Source: Neodiprion pinetum
Lineage: Eukaryota; Arthropoda; Insecta; Hymenoptera; Diprionidae
DNA: 64,000 bases
Assembly (NCBI RefSeq): GCF_021155775.2
Contig: NC_060234.1
Span: forward strand, 434,001 to 498,000
Direction of reading: 5' to 3'
Shown: positions 12,466 to 24,822 of the stretch, one piece after another
Position numbering within the stretch: position 1 is the stretch's first letter
How the letters are laid out: every line of letters begins with the position of its first letter
Position numbers and translations under genes: made by a program
Notes under the pieces: model-generated
The model's input: the letters and a program-made list of their open reading frames with translations, nothing else
Database searches by the model: none
Told to the model about the DNA's origin: nothing

Positions 12466-15400
12466 ATGAAGGTTGCGCCGTTGTATTTTTTGATCGGTCA
12501 CATTATCGTCGTCGGTATCGCCGGTGTTAAGTTGGATGTAAAAAGTGACGCGTTTTGCAGTAGCTTTTGCGTTTGCGACATGTGGTACAGACTGAGACGG
12601 GCCAGCTGTACCTCTCGGCATTTGTACAGCGTGCAAACTGGCGTCTCTAACGCCGTTCAGGCCCTCGATCTTTCGAACAACTCGATCTCGGCGCTTTTGA
12701 ATTACGAACTTAAGGTGAGCAGGCTCCGAGCGATTCGCATCGCGTCAATAATACTTGGTTGCTTGCAGGTTTCTAAGTTGGACGCAGAATTTCGTTGACG
12801 CACCGATAACGCTCGGAAAGCGACGGTGGCGCCTCACAGCCATTATCGAACAAACTACTTGTGCTGTCTGTATAATAATATTATGTATCAGTGTGGCCCG
12901 AATAAAAAAATTTTTTTTTTTTTTTCTGCGGTGGATAGTAAAAGTTGATCTGCGTGCTAAAACAAATTCCTGTGAAAGGAGAGTCCTGTTGCGCAATTTT
13001 GAAAACGTAATAAAACTAAAAACAACCGTTGAAATGGGGTGTAAAAATAGGGTGAATCATCTTTGTTCTAGACAGTGTCTTGAATCAGATTTATATGAAT
13101 ATTTGTTTTGAGACAATACGATTTTAGACCGAGAATAGGTGCAAATCCCGATACTATCTACATGCACAACTAAGGAGGGTGAAAACTACCCCTATGCGTT
13201 GAATTTTGTAAATATAATGGTCATTCCGAGATCTCTGTTTGTCAACCGATGAATTCCAAGCGTTTTCAGTGTACGTTTACTGACAATTTTTTTCCGCTAA
13301 CGAATTACATTCAAGAAAATACGTTTTTTTTTTGCATATGTTTATTTATAACAATTACAAACAATTATGGATTCGCAAAAAATAACAAGCATTCCAAAGA
13401 TTAAGTATTTTTTCACCTGAAAATGCATTAAAAAATCAGGGTTTTACATGGAAAAAAAAGGGTGCAATATAGGGTCTTCCGTGACTGAAAGGGTTAATTG
13501 ACCCCCAACCCCACCCTTAAACACAGGTCAGCGATTCAATATTTACCATCGACGCATGCGTGTGAATATTAGCTATTGTCATATGCTCAACCAACAATTG
13601 GAAACAATTTGATGCCGACGGTCACGGTTCGATGCATGTATAAATACGGCAGTAGGTATAAAGTATTTAGTATTTGCCATTCGTATCTATATATTTACAA
13701 AAGGTGTGAAACAAGTAACGAGCAAATTCATTTCTATTTCTATCTTTGCGTATAATTATTACCATCATCATCGAAGAAACGTCGATTTAAATGAGTTGCA
13801 GGCCGTAAGGTCGTGTGAATTTATTTTCGTGTTTCTTCTTTTTCTTTTTTTACATTCCATCTACCCGCTTAAACGATAAACTTCAGGGTCAAATCTTCAA
13901 AATTTTAACATCCTGTATCATTCATCAGGTTCGCATGATACAAAGATTTCGTCATCTTTATCGCGTATCATCCTCCGCTTCCCAATTTCGTGTACAGTCG
14001 AGGTATACAATTCCTTTGCGCAACGTATGTTGCAATTATACACTCGTTTATAAATCAGATCGATCAATTTCCTACAATTATACACCCACGTTTACCTACA
14101 ACGAAGCACCTTGTATATTATTTCCCGCCTACCAATTACTGCGCAAATAAATCAAGGCTCGTATTAATTTTCTCCTAAATGTCAACCGTTGCACGGAAGT
14201 ATACACGTATAATATATCCTAATATATGTGTATATAAAATTTGGAAATATTCTCGAGATATCGATGACGACCCGTAGACTTTATTTTTTTACGTTTCCTT
14301 ATTAACTTATAACCGATTGATATTCGAAGCGAAGACAATTAGGAAGAGCACCGCAAGAATCTATCACTCGCTAATAATAGTGTATTCGGAACTAGAGGGG
14401 ATAAAATAATGCACTCCAACAAAGAGAATAAAAAAATGAGTAACGAAATTTAAATGAATCGAGACGCGTTGTCCGTTCTGTGCTAAATTTGCACGAATGG
14501 TGTATACTTAGTACAAAGTACATACAGGCGTGTATAGCCTATACAAACCATGTAATATATTCTTGTAACGACGTCTGTGAATTGACTTTAGAATTCCACG
14601 GTTTGAAAGACTTGTTCGTATTACATTATACTTTGTTTGATTGCACGACGACGACATTTAACCCACGATGTTTCCCAGAGTTAAGGATCGTCATGGTTTA
14701 TGGTCGTTTACAGTGGTGTCAGTTATGCGTCACGCAGACAACCAATTATCGAAAAATTGGGCAAACGTGCCTGTAACAAGTTGTCGCATATCGAGGGAAT
14801 ATCCCAGATGAATCAACTGTGCCTATATTATGATGATGAAGGCCGCGGTGTGGGTTTTTATTTATGTTTTTTTGCTACTTTTAGAACACCGGCCTTGTGA
14901 ACTTAAAGTATTTGAACTTGTCCGACAACTCGATAAGTGAAATTGGATCGTTTGCATTCGCGAATATCGACGATCTCGCGGTCCTCGATTTGTCCAGGAA
15001 TCATCTGTATTACGTTCTCTGGGATACGTTCGTCGATAGTCGAAGTTTGCGGATTCTTCATCTCAATGGAAATCGATTTGGCACCCGGATCCCAGACTTA
15101 CACTCAAATTCCATTTCGGTGAGTATGCACGGTTAAAAAAAGATGTCCCAGCAGATCCACTAAAATTGTTGAATTGATTTAGCCATTATTTTTAAACGTA
15201 TTACCGAGTGAAAATAAAATGAAATTTACTAATTAAATGTAGATATGACAATTTAAGTGTTAATGTTTAAAAAAAAAAAATTGTGTCGTAATCATCGTCA
15301 GAAATGTAACAAATAACAAAAATGTAAAGTGGACATGGCATTCCACGTCAAATTTGAAACCTATGTATCTCACCCCTTTAGATTTTAATAATTTTTCAGT

Positions 15401-18400
15401 ACGATGCCGCAACCGACCCAAAAGGGTCTCGGAATTGTTTTTAAATATTTCGAAAATTCACTGGTGGCCAAAAAAATATGCAAAAAAATTCCGATTGCAA
15501 CATCGTACTAAAAAATTATCAAAATCTAAGGGGGTGAGGTACATGGGCTGCAAATTTGAGTTGGAATGTCCCATGTACGTATATAATATATAATAACGCA
15601 CAGTGTATGTATGGGAATGTAATGTGTAGATGATGTGTTTACCCTTTTGAATCCTTGCTTATGACGAGAAGCCACGTAAGACGGGCAAAGCCGTCCAATA
15701 AATGATATGCGTATGTGCAAATCATTAATTACGAGAGGAATATTGTCGAAAGTTGACTATTTGAAAATTTGGTGATTTCGAAGTGTCAATTTTCAATAAT
15801 ACACAGTATACGTCTATAGGTGTACGCATTTCTCAACAATACGCGTATATATGATAATGTTTTTCCCCGCACGATACATATTGCAGTGGCAAAAGTTATT
15901 CCAATGGGAATTAACAATAAGTCTCGCATTTCAGGGGACCGGCCGCATTTGGATATTAATATCTTCTTGCTCGTCATTTCCAGACGATCAATTCAACCGA
16001 TAACGTTTTAAATTTCTTTCTAATTGCTTGGGCGCTGCGTTGCATTTTATATACGCTTAATTATTATCATCGTCGTCATTATCGCCGTTCGGTAATCGAA
16101 AAAATCACGTACAAAGTATAAATATTATGAAGATGGAAAATCCTCAAGGTGATATTACTTACCGATGTTGGGTGTTTTAATAATTAGCGCTATGCCGGGA
16201 AGCATGGGCGTCGGTGTCGATTAAACACCCGGCGATCACACAGCCAGTGAATCTGGTCTCGTGCCCGTCGAGTGATCGCAGATTTAGAACAACAACAATC
16301 AACTAGACATATCGATATACGCATAATCACGCACCGTGCGCGACGCTGCAGATTTTAAGAACTCAAAAATCGGCACAGATCTTATTTGCCCGATGGTCGA
16401 ATTTCGATTCTGCCGCCCCCTCGTTTGTTTCTAAATGAAGAAACAAAAATTCTCAGCCCAGTATTAATGTCCTAAATTGATTTTTACTATCCGCTGTAAC
16501 GACGCCAAGTTTTCCATTTAAAATACACGTAATTTTTATATTCTAATGTTTAGTTTTTTACTGAGACGTCTAATCTTTGACGAAAAAAATTAATTTTACA
16601 CGAAGTTGACGGGGATCGAGTGTACATTCAAGGGGGGAAAAAAGAAAAAAATGTATTTGCCGTTCTAAGGCATTTTCATCCTGCTGATTTGAATATGATT
16701 CTTTGTTTTAAATTAATAGCGGATGATTGCTACCTTGTTACCTTAATATCTCTTTGATGACTTCGATAGAACCTAAGATTCTTGATATTATATTTCTAAA
16801 TAACCTGAATACGTAATAAACGTCATATATGACTGATATCTTTAATTTTTTTCTATCATTTTAATTGAATTAATAGAAAAAGAAATATTAAAATTCGCAG
16901 GGTAAAAATGCCTCGGAATGGCCAATACATTTTTTCTTTTTTTCCCCTCGAAAGTACCGTCGGCCATTGTCAATTCTATGTGAAATCAATTTCTTTCGTC
17001 AAAGGTTAGATGTCTCAGTAAAATAATAATATCCGAAGATATGAATTACGTGCATTTTAAATGGAAAACTTTGCATCGTTACAACGGATGATAAAAATCA
17101 AGTTAGGACATTCATGTTGGGCTCAAATGTTTTGTTCTTCTATTTCTAGAAACAATGCTTGGTTTCCGATATATTTGAGCATATTTTTTAAAATGGCACA
17201 ACCTGTATTACGTCACGCTATGTAGATGATACGACTGAAGGATAAGATGAGAGTTTCTCAATTATTTCCAGGAATTGGGACTCAGCGATTGCCAGATAAG
17301 CCATGTGAACCGGCAGGCTTTCGCGGGGCTGAAAAATCTCCGGAAGCTTGATCTTTCGAACAACTTTATGATGCAAATTGACTATCGGGAAATTGAAATT
17401 CTACCCACGCTGCAGGTCATCAATTTGGACAAGTAAGATGATCCTGCATTTATTCTACATCTATGTATGTGTGTACCTGTATATCTATACGCTTGCGCAG
17501 TTCATTCCAATATAATTGTATCCTGAATTCCTGAGGTACTAATGAGTTTCTGATTGAGTTGAATGATTTAGCTGATATATCGTATATCCGGATGAAATAT
17601 CGCCCATCACGTACTACGCGGTTTTCCGTTCACTTCAAGGAACAGATAATTAAAAACCGTGACATTTTTTCGATTTAAGAACCAAACAAAGCGCTACTGT
17701 AAGTAGGTACATACCGTCACTTTTGTATCGGAAAATAATTGCACGAATCAGAGAAGATGAATTTCTGTGATCATGTTCGGTATAGAATTTTCGTTATTTT
17801 GGGAAAATGATGCTTGGTAATTTTTATTGAATTTCTTTGAAATAATAAGTAAGCTTTTTGTTTTCATCCGCAGTCGATCAGCATACGATACGTACAACAC
17901 CTCGGTTGTAATTTATTGCAATTTTTCCAATTACACATTCGTAGTAAAAATAATTCAAGTACCTGTACTAACGAGGAAAGTATCCCAGGTCGATTTCTTC
18001 GATTTGATTTTTTTAGTAATATATTATAGCATGTAGTATATATTTTTATCTGCCATTAAAAACTTTAAGGGGGTAAAACAACCCCACCAAAGTAAGGTAT
18101 GTCAAGGGGTGATTTGGCAGTTTTCTTCTTTTTTGATTGAAAAAATTATATTTTTCACTTCTCGTTACGAGACAACTTTTCCAGTCGGATTGGTTAAAAA
18201 AATGTTATGCTCTTGTGGGTGAAACTGCGAAATCGCCCCTTGACATACCTCACTTTGGAGGGTGGTTTAACCACCTTAAAGTGTTTAATGGCGGATCGAA
18301 AAAAAATACGCGTCGCTTAGTTTTTAGTATACTATAACGTGTTACAAAAGAACTCAGATCGGAGATATCGACCTGGGATACCTGCCTTGTAAGTTACGTA

Positions 18401-19038
18401 CAACGTGTATTTCTGTATAACGTACGAATAACACAAACAGCAATCCTTGGTCCTGCGGGGACATGAAGAGGCTGTTATCGCACCTCGAAGATCGGAGCAT
18501 CGTCTTCGATTCGCCGTGCAACAAATCGAGGAAAACGGGGGGCGAGAAAACGGCAGATCGAACGATGAAGAAGTTTGAAAAGATGATCGACGCGACGCGG
18601 CAACAGGATCAAAATCAGGACCGGGATCGGGAATACGGAGTCATGATGAGTCCAACGACCACGTGGATAACGGATCCGCCGCCTCCAGTGATCGGCGCTG
18701 GAAACAAATCGAAGAGCGAAACGATCATCGACCGCGACGGGTTACTTCACGCCTTAGCCGACGTTTCCCCCCTATGGATATTCGCCGTAGGCTTCTCCGT
18801 CGGCTTCGTGACCAGCATGCTCTTCACGTACATCTGGGTGACCGGCATGATCTCAGGATGCTGGAGATGCCCGAAAATACCGAGGCGCAACCTTGGCGCT
18901 ACCCGCGACAACGCTTCCCAGAGGATATCGCTTCTCGGAGGTCATCCTGCCTGCCCTGGTACTCCTCCCCCACCCTACAGGGACGTCATCCTGAATTCGA
19001 GCTCCTATCCCACCGCACCCTCCGTCGTGTCGATTTGA
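12466..19038 (+). CDS. Single-pass transmembrane leucine-rich-repeat protein (4 exons, 413 aa)
   Basis: Exons 12466-12714, 14885-15118, 17272-17432 and 18441-19038; all introns are GT-AG, with phases 0, 0, 2. The start ATG opens a hydrophobic signal peptide (about residues 3-20). An LRRNT cysteine cap follows (C31, C35, C37, C48), then about seven repeats of roughly 24 residues with the LxxLDLSxN pattern. The last intron falls inside the Asn codon before NPWSC, which rebuilds a continuous repeat running into a C-terminal cap. That cap is reduced: only C220 and the Cys of DSPC are clear. A lysine- and glutamine-rich stalk leads to one membrane helix (about 327-349) and a short cytoplasmic tail with PPPPY (about 390-394) and a hydrophobic C-terminus VVSI. 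By family knowledge this is a type I cell-surface adhesion or receptor protein. I do not recognise a named orthologue. The exon 4 acceptor has a weak pyrimidine tract, but frame and domain continuity support it. Confidence 0.85.
15331..15576. repeat. Short foldback repeat after exon 2 of the leucine-rich-repeat gene
   Basis: CATGGCATTCCACGTCAAAT...CAGTACGATGCCGCAA on the left is mirrored by TTGCAACATCGTACT...GGAATGTCCCATG on the right. Arms are about 110 bp with a small centre. It lies in intron 2. Confidence 0.7.
16425..17155. repeat. Foldback repeat in the second intron of the leucine-rich-repeat gene
   Basis: The left arm (TTGTTTCTAAATGAAG, AGACGTCTAATCTTTGACG, AAGGCATTTTCATCCTGC) recurs inverted on the right (CAAAGGTTAGATGTCTCAG, GCAGGGTAAAAATGCCT, TTTCTAGAAACAA). 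Arms are about 250-280 bp around an AT-rich centre. Non-coding. Confidence 0.7.
17968..18394. mobile_element. Foldback element family B, copy 2 (in an intron)
   Basis: Same arm segments as the copy at 8.3 kb: TATCCCAGGTCGATTTCTTC on the left, ATCGACCTGGGATACC on the right, CACTTTGGAGGGTGG inside. It lies in the third intron of the leucine-rich-repeat gene and ends about 50 bases before its last exon. Confidence 0.75.
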
Positions 19039-19190
19039 ACGAAGTTCCGCAAGAACCGATAGTTGCGCAAGCACCTATCGCGGTGTAGGAAATGGAAATC
19101 GTACGGAATCGGTTGAGAACGGCCAGTAAAGAAAATCAATTAACGTGGTACATGTATTTATAATTTCGACGATACTCTTCATCTTTGCAC

Positions 19191-19213
19191 TCTCTCTCTC
19201 TCTCTCTCTCTCT
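19191..19213. repeat. CT dinucleotide microsatellite
   Basis: About eleven CT units, 12 bases before MITE family A copy 2. Confidence 0.9.
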
Positions 19214-19224
19214 TTTGACGAGCC

Positions 19225-19431
19225 GGTTGAAGTTAGTAACGTTATTGTAACGATGCGTGGTTAGGAAAAATTGTTACTTCATACCTACAGTACTGTCGAT
19301 AATTTAGTAAACCACAAAAAACAACACAGATTCATATTTTGCAAAGACAGCTCGTTGAAAGTTATTCTAAAATTAAGCAATTAATGAAGTTTTCGCTGAT
19401 GTTTCGTGAACGTAACGTTACCAACTTCAGC
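19225..19431. mobile_element. MITE family A, copy 2 (about 207 bp)
   Basis: Left end GGTTGAAGTTAGTAACGTTA, right end the inverse of GCTGAAGTTGGTAACGTTAC. It lies directly after a CT microsatellite and just 3' of the leucine-rich-repeat gene. Interior shows AACGATGCGTG and AGTTATTCTAAA, both shared with copy 3. Confidence 0.7.
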
Positions 19432-20744
19432 TTCGTCTCTTTTGCCCTTTCTTTGATTCGACGGAAACGAGGTACACCCTGTAGAATATAATATATTGCT
19501 CTGTAAGATTTTGTTTCGTTATACTGCATATAATATCGTAATATAATGTAATATTGTTGTAAGAAAAAATATACGTGAAAAACGAAAGTTTTGTCTTTTA
19601 AATATATCATACATAGTTACATCGCCTGTCTAACAACGTAAGGTGGTACCAACCAAAAATGTGATTTTAGTAGCAAAACGACGTGTAACTTTCTTTTTTC
19701 ACCATTAGCTCGGAAAATGTTCAAAACGTATAATTCAATTGAAGTCAAAGGCTTGAAAATCTAAAAGCAAAAGGTCATATGTTAGGCAGATGCAACCTTT
19801 TTCCATTAATAAGTATGCATTAATAAAAGATCAAAACAGAAACTTGTAACCGCCATGTCTTATTTTTGCAAATGCTCTGAAAGCCATTCAAGACGCGTGG
19901 ATAAATGGAAATCTGTAAAAATTCAGAAGTCTTGGAATAAAATGCTCGAAGATAAAGACAGAAGATTGTAACTGCAATTTTTTTTTCAATATGCAAACGC
20001 TTTAAAGCCTACTAGAATGCACAAAAAATTGAAACAAACAAAGTTATAGAATGAGGATGTCGATTTTCTGAACGTTGATTATCCAAATCGTCAATTTACT
20101 CTTTTGCTATTTTGCTCTTAATTAAACCGATATTCAATTTCAACGTTTCCGACCATACTTTTATGTTTCAAGCTTAGATACAAAATAAAAAGAAAGAAAA
20201 AAACAACAACATACGCCCTTTTGCTTTTTACAACAGCAAAGAGCCACAAAACGGCGCTTTCGACCTTTTGTCATTAGACACGCGACGTATATCGGTCATA
20301 ATGTATAGAAATATGGTATATACGGCCTGTGCGTGTGCGTGCGTGTGTATGTAACATGTATATGTATATAGTTTCATAATCTCGAGAAGTAATTTAGAGT
20401 GAAGAAACGCTATTGCAACCGCATGCCGCGTCTTTTCTTTCATTAAACATACCATGCTGCTTGTATACCTTAAATGCAGGTGCTTATGGGCATGTAATAC
20501 TGTAATTAACCGCCGATCGTGCGACGGTAGCCCATGTACATCACGACAAATTCGTCTAACGACGCGTTATAGGCATACAGATATATCTATATAAATGTAT
20601 ATAGGTATGTATATGTAATAGACATAACTGGTGTTACAGGCGTGGCCAGTCGAGAATATTCCAAGTGTTGTAGTCTGATTGTCAGATGAGATGGTTAATA
20701 TCTAATAATATATATGTTAGAGTGGCTCACCAAAACAAGTGTTT

Positions 20745-21056
20745 TTATTTCAGTGCCGATGAGGTAAAAAAAAAAATCCCTTAAAAATTTTTTCTCGATC
20801 GGATAAGATTTAATATATTATAGATAAAATATTGTCGCCTACAAAAATGGTCTCTTGATATTTTTCATTTTCTTCTATATTTTCACGCAAAATAGACCGG
20901 GAGTTAAGGTGAGCATTTTTTTTACGTGTTATGTCAATGTAAAAACGAAAACTCGAAAGGGGAACCTATAAATCTTATCCGATCGAGATCAAATTTTCAG
21001 GGGATTTTTTTTTCATCATAAACAATAGTTTTACGAGGGATCCGCACTGAAAAAAA
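20745..21056. repeat. Foldback repeat, intergenic
   Basis: TTTCAGTGCCGATGAGG...TCTCGATCGGATAAGATTTA is mirrored by AAATCTTATCCGATCGAGAT...GGATCCGCACTGAAA. Arms are about 75-95 bp with an AT-rich middle. No coding frame. Confidence 0.65.
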
Positions 21057-21526
21057 AATACATATATATATAGATGTTTATGTGTATACTACAATATTGA
21101 TGCTGACGTATAATGCAATGGGGAACTACCGTGATAACGATCTACTACGGTGACTATCTTATAAACACCACGTGTGGGTTGTACGAGATGTTACGTGTGA
21201 GTTGATGCGACGTAGTGTATGAAAAAGATCAGAATATCTCGAAAACTCGTCTAGCAGCATCCCGGATGAGATAACTATACGTATGTATAATATACTTGCG
21301 GTTAATTTCCGCCACAGAGCAGCCATTGACGTATGTATCGAAATTATACGGCTAGGTACAATTATATCATCCTTAAACATCTGCGAATGCCTGAGTGCCA
21401 GTCGACTCACGTTAATGATAACGGCGCCGGTATTTCCTCATACGGTATACATGCTTAATTAACGCGCTTACGGACCTGTAAGTTTCACCACTATATCACG
21501 TTCACTGAACTGACAAAATATCAATA

Positions 21527-21554
21527 GCAACAACAACAACAACAACAACAACAA
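21527..21554. repeat. CAA trinucleotide microsatellite
   Basis: About nine CAA units. Confidence 0.9.
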
Positions 21555-22127
21555 TCGTTTCTATGATAACGTAACAGCGACGCGCTCTGTTTGCGTATTT
21601 CACCTAAACACGCTAGATTTTTATCTCTGTGTGTTTACATAGGTATATTATATACATTTAGGGAATGCCTTATTTCATTTCGACGTTGTCGTATGTATCT
21701 CCAGATATCGAAGTTCAGGTATCTGAAGCGCGAAAAAAGCGCAACAGCCCTATCCTATACGCAATTCTAAACAAAAACACTCCAAGACGTTTTCATTCGA
21801 GGCAGAAATAAAGAAATGGCATGAATTCTACGAGTTTACCTTTGGTATTTTCTAGAATCCATTCGTCCCATTTCTTTGTTTCTGCGTCAAATGGAAATGT
21901 GTTGATATTCTTTTTTTTTTTTTTACCGACGACTGACGACGTCAGTTCCTCCGTGTCCCTTTTCCCCTAGAATTCGTCATGACACCGAGTCGTCCTTCCC
22001 ACTTTTCAATTCATCACGGTCTTCCTCTTTGCCGCCACCTTCTCCAGCAACAGGTTGCCAACGCATCTTGGCTCTTGATTATTCCAATTTTCATTTAACT
22101 ACACTTGAATAAAATGGTCCCTAACGG

Positions 22128-22286
22128 ACTTGACACGCCTTGCTTCAGAGGCTGGTTTCACCCCCTTAAAGAGCTTAATGGCAGATACTAAAAAAATACG
22201 TGTCGCTTAGTTTTCAGTCTACTATAACATATTACAAAAGAAGTCGAATCGGGGAGATCGACCTAGGATACCTTCCTTGTGAGAAG
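22128..22286. mobile_element. Foldback element family B, copy 3 (right arm only)
   Basis: Runs CTTGACACGCCTTGC, GGCTGGTTTCACCCCC, CGTGTCGCTTAGTTTTCAGT and GATCGACCTAGGATACC. This is the right arm of the family seen at 8.3 and 18.0 kb. The matching left arm is absent. Confidence 0.65.
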
Positions 22287-22360
22287 CCCCACCTACATAC
22301 AATACGTCAACGTCGAAATCGACCAGGACACTCCTTAATTAACCATCTCCTGTGGTACGC

Positions 22361-22440
22361 GGTTAAAGTTAGTAAAGTTATCGCAACGAAACATTGGGGA
22401 AACCATGACTATTTTCTTATATTTACAACGACTTTCGGGA
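22361..22440. mobile_element. MITE family A, partial copy (left end)
   Basis: GGTTAAAGTTAGTAAAGTTA followed by CGCAACGAAACATT resembles the left end of the family near 1.2, 19.2 and 24.6 kb. No matching right end was found, so it is truncated. The inner boundary is approximate. Confidence 0.4.
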
Positions 22441-23441
22441 TTTGAGCCTATATATTTCTTGTTTCGTTACGGCTTACTGTCAGTTAGTGCAATAATCACG
22501 ATAATCTTCTTATACCCGTCTGTGCGGGACTTGACCCCCGGCTTGTCGAGTCAGAATTTAACTTTGGGTAGAACGTAAAAGCTAGACAAGGACTGTAATT
22601 GTGGAAAGCCGTGACCCAATGTATTACACGTACAAGTGCATACATGGATATAACCTACCTGTGTACACTTTCTCGCTACGTACGGTGGGAATCTCGTCGA
22701 ACAAGCTACCAGGTATATGATATGCATAACCTTCGGTCGAACATGTTCACGGTGAGCTGTTTTAGGAACGTTAGGGTAAACCCTGAACTCCGCAGTCGAA
22801 TGTATCGCGTATTTATACGTACCGCACGTTGTGTAATATATTGAAAATTTTCTCAAATATTTTTCACGTTTCTTTCAAGTACATTATTCATCGTCCAACG
22901 GGCGTGAAAATATACCTACATAATATAACGATATGATATATTGACATGACATTTTTCCGCCAAATGGTCGATGCCCTCTCGTTGATTAATGATACCTGTA
23001 TATGTGTATTATACGTGATATTTTTTTAAGGTTGCCGCCGAGTGGGCGAAGGTCTGCCGTTCACTAAACTATGAAATACATTTTTACCGATTATTTCTCT
23101 TCTTTTGTAACCAGATACATACCTATAAGCTTTATTCAAGGTAGAAATTGTGCCTCTTCTCATTCGTCATTGATGTTCATGTCACAATTAACGTTACTAA
23201 CCCCGGAGATTTGGAATTTCATTATCAATTAATTACTATACATCACCGCTGCGAGTTTTGGATAATCAGGATTGCATACCATGTACGTGGTATCAAGGCT
23301 TTGCAAAGTGATCCGTTTCACTCGCACATTGGCCTGCCTACATCACTTCCGTTTATCTGACCGACGTTGTTGACTTTTTGAAGGATTGGACTTTGATTGG
23401 AACCTTGAGGGGCGCGTTGCTTGAGAGGCCTGACTAGACGT

Positions 23442-23459
23442 TTATATATATATATATAT
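23442..23459. repeat. TA dinucleotide microsatellite
   Basis: About nine TA units. Confidence 0.8.
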
Positions 23460-24615
23460 TATTTTTTACATCAATGATACTCTCTTCTAATCGACTGCAA
23501 GGGAGCAACGTACGGATAAACCGATCATCAAGGAGGTTCGGTGTCGTTTTCTCGGCCTTAAATACATGTACTATCTAGCTACGGCGCGCGGTATCAAAAG
23601 CCTATGATCAAACTGCTTGCTTTTGTCATTGGGTTGAGGATAGCGTGACAGTAGTCACGTTGGCGAAAAATTATACGGAAGAATGAAGAATAAAATTGTT
23701 TTCTACTGACTACACGAATTTCATTGATCACAGGAATATCGAGGAAAAGCATGTTATTGTACCTATAATATAATAGCCAATGAAATAGGAGTGAATAAAA
23801 ATTCACATTAAAATCGTGTCGTTATATTTTTATAGATAAATATACAGCCAAGGTTGGGTGAACTACGATGTTGAACTGTTTTTCGTACACGATTTCTCAC
23901 GTATTTTCTTCATTTATACAAACATATAACTATGTATACGTATGCGGCAATTAGTGTCCCAATTAGTTTCCGAGTAGAGGCTTCGAATATCGATATCCAG
24001 ATACGACGCGCGACGCGCAATCAATTGTAAGGGTGCAGGTTGGAATCGAAAGTTTAACGATTCGTTAAACCAGGTATTATCAAAGAAGATAATATCTCAT
24101 TTCAGTTTTCAGAAAGAAGTAACATATTAATTGGTTATTTATCCTCGTTCGAAGCGTCGTTATGGCTGACGATTAGTTAGGAAGTTAGGGTTTAATTACT
24201 TTTGATAAGTCAAATGTCGAGTTTTTGTTTATATTCTTTTCAAACGTTTATTCACACGCAAGTAAAGCTGATGATTATATGATTGAATTTTACTGTAAGT
24301 GAAACTTTTTATTTTCATTATTATTAATTGTCTTTTTTATACCTCTTTTTTCAGGATTTGCAAGTGCTTCCTGGTTTCCTTATTTTATTTTTTTTTTTTT
24401 TTATTCATTCTTCATTCAGAACGTTCCTTGGAATCGTTTTTACATACTTTGAATTTGACAAGAAATTTATAACCAGACATGCTACTACCGAATGCAATAA
24501 ATTTTCGAACTATATATATAATTTCAGTATGCACGTAAATTATACGTCTGTCCATCGATCCAAAACGCAGAGTATTTTTGTAGTCATGTATGTCACGTAG
24601 CGCATAAAATCACGA

Positions 24616-24822
24616 GGTTGAAGTTAGTAACATCACCATAACGATGCGTGTTCATTAAAAATAGTCATTCCGCACATTTAAAATCGTGTAAATTTAGTAA
24701 AGCATAATAAAGAAAACATACTGATACTCCGACAAGCGATCTTTCCAAAAGTTATTCTAAAGTTGCCCAATAACGAATATTTCTCCAATACTTCCTTACG
24801 TTAACGTAACTAATTTCGACCT
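24616..24822. mobile_element. MITE family A, copy 3 (about 207 bp)
   Basis: Left end GGTTGAAGTTAGTAACATCA; right end inverted GAAATTAGTTACGTTAACG. AACGATGCGTG and AAAGTTATTCTAAAGTT inside match copy 2, so the two are the same element. Confidence 0.7.

Larger units (their letters stand above)
19432..24615. other. Gene-poor stretch with scattered repeats
   Basis: Apart from the listed foldback, MITE and microsatellite copies, only short AT-rich frames occur. No protein family or RNA gene was recognised. Confidence 0.5.

Noticed and set aside
14480..14776. Frame with leucine-rich look (LKDLFVLHYTLF, FPELRIVMV) between exons 1 and 2 of the leucine-rich-repeat gene
   Set aside because: Exons 1 and 2 join in phase without it and the repeat register is already continuous; no good splice sites bound it.
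17866..18036. Possible extra exon after TTTCATCCGCAG in the third intron of the leucine-rich-repeat gene
   Set aside because: It runs into foldback family B and a stop, whereas joining exon 3 directly to 18441 restores the LxxNPW repeat junction.
18663..19088. 141-codon frame overlapping the last exon of the leucine-rich-repeat gene
   Set aside because: It is an alternative frame of the exon that carries the membrane helix and shows only Arg/His-rich chance sequence.
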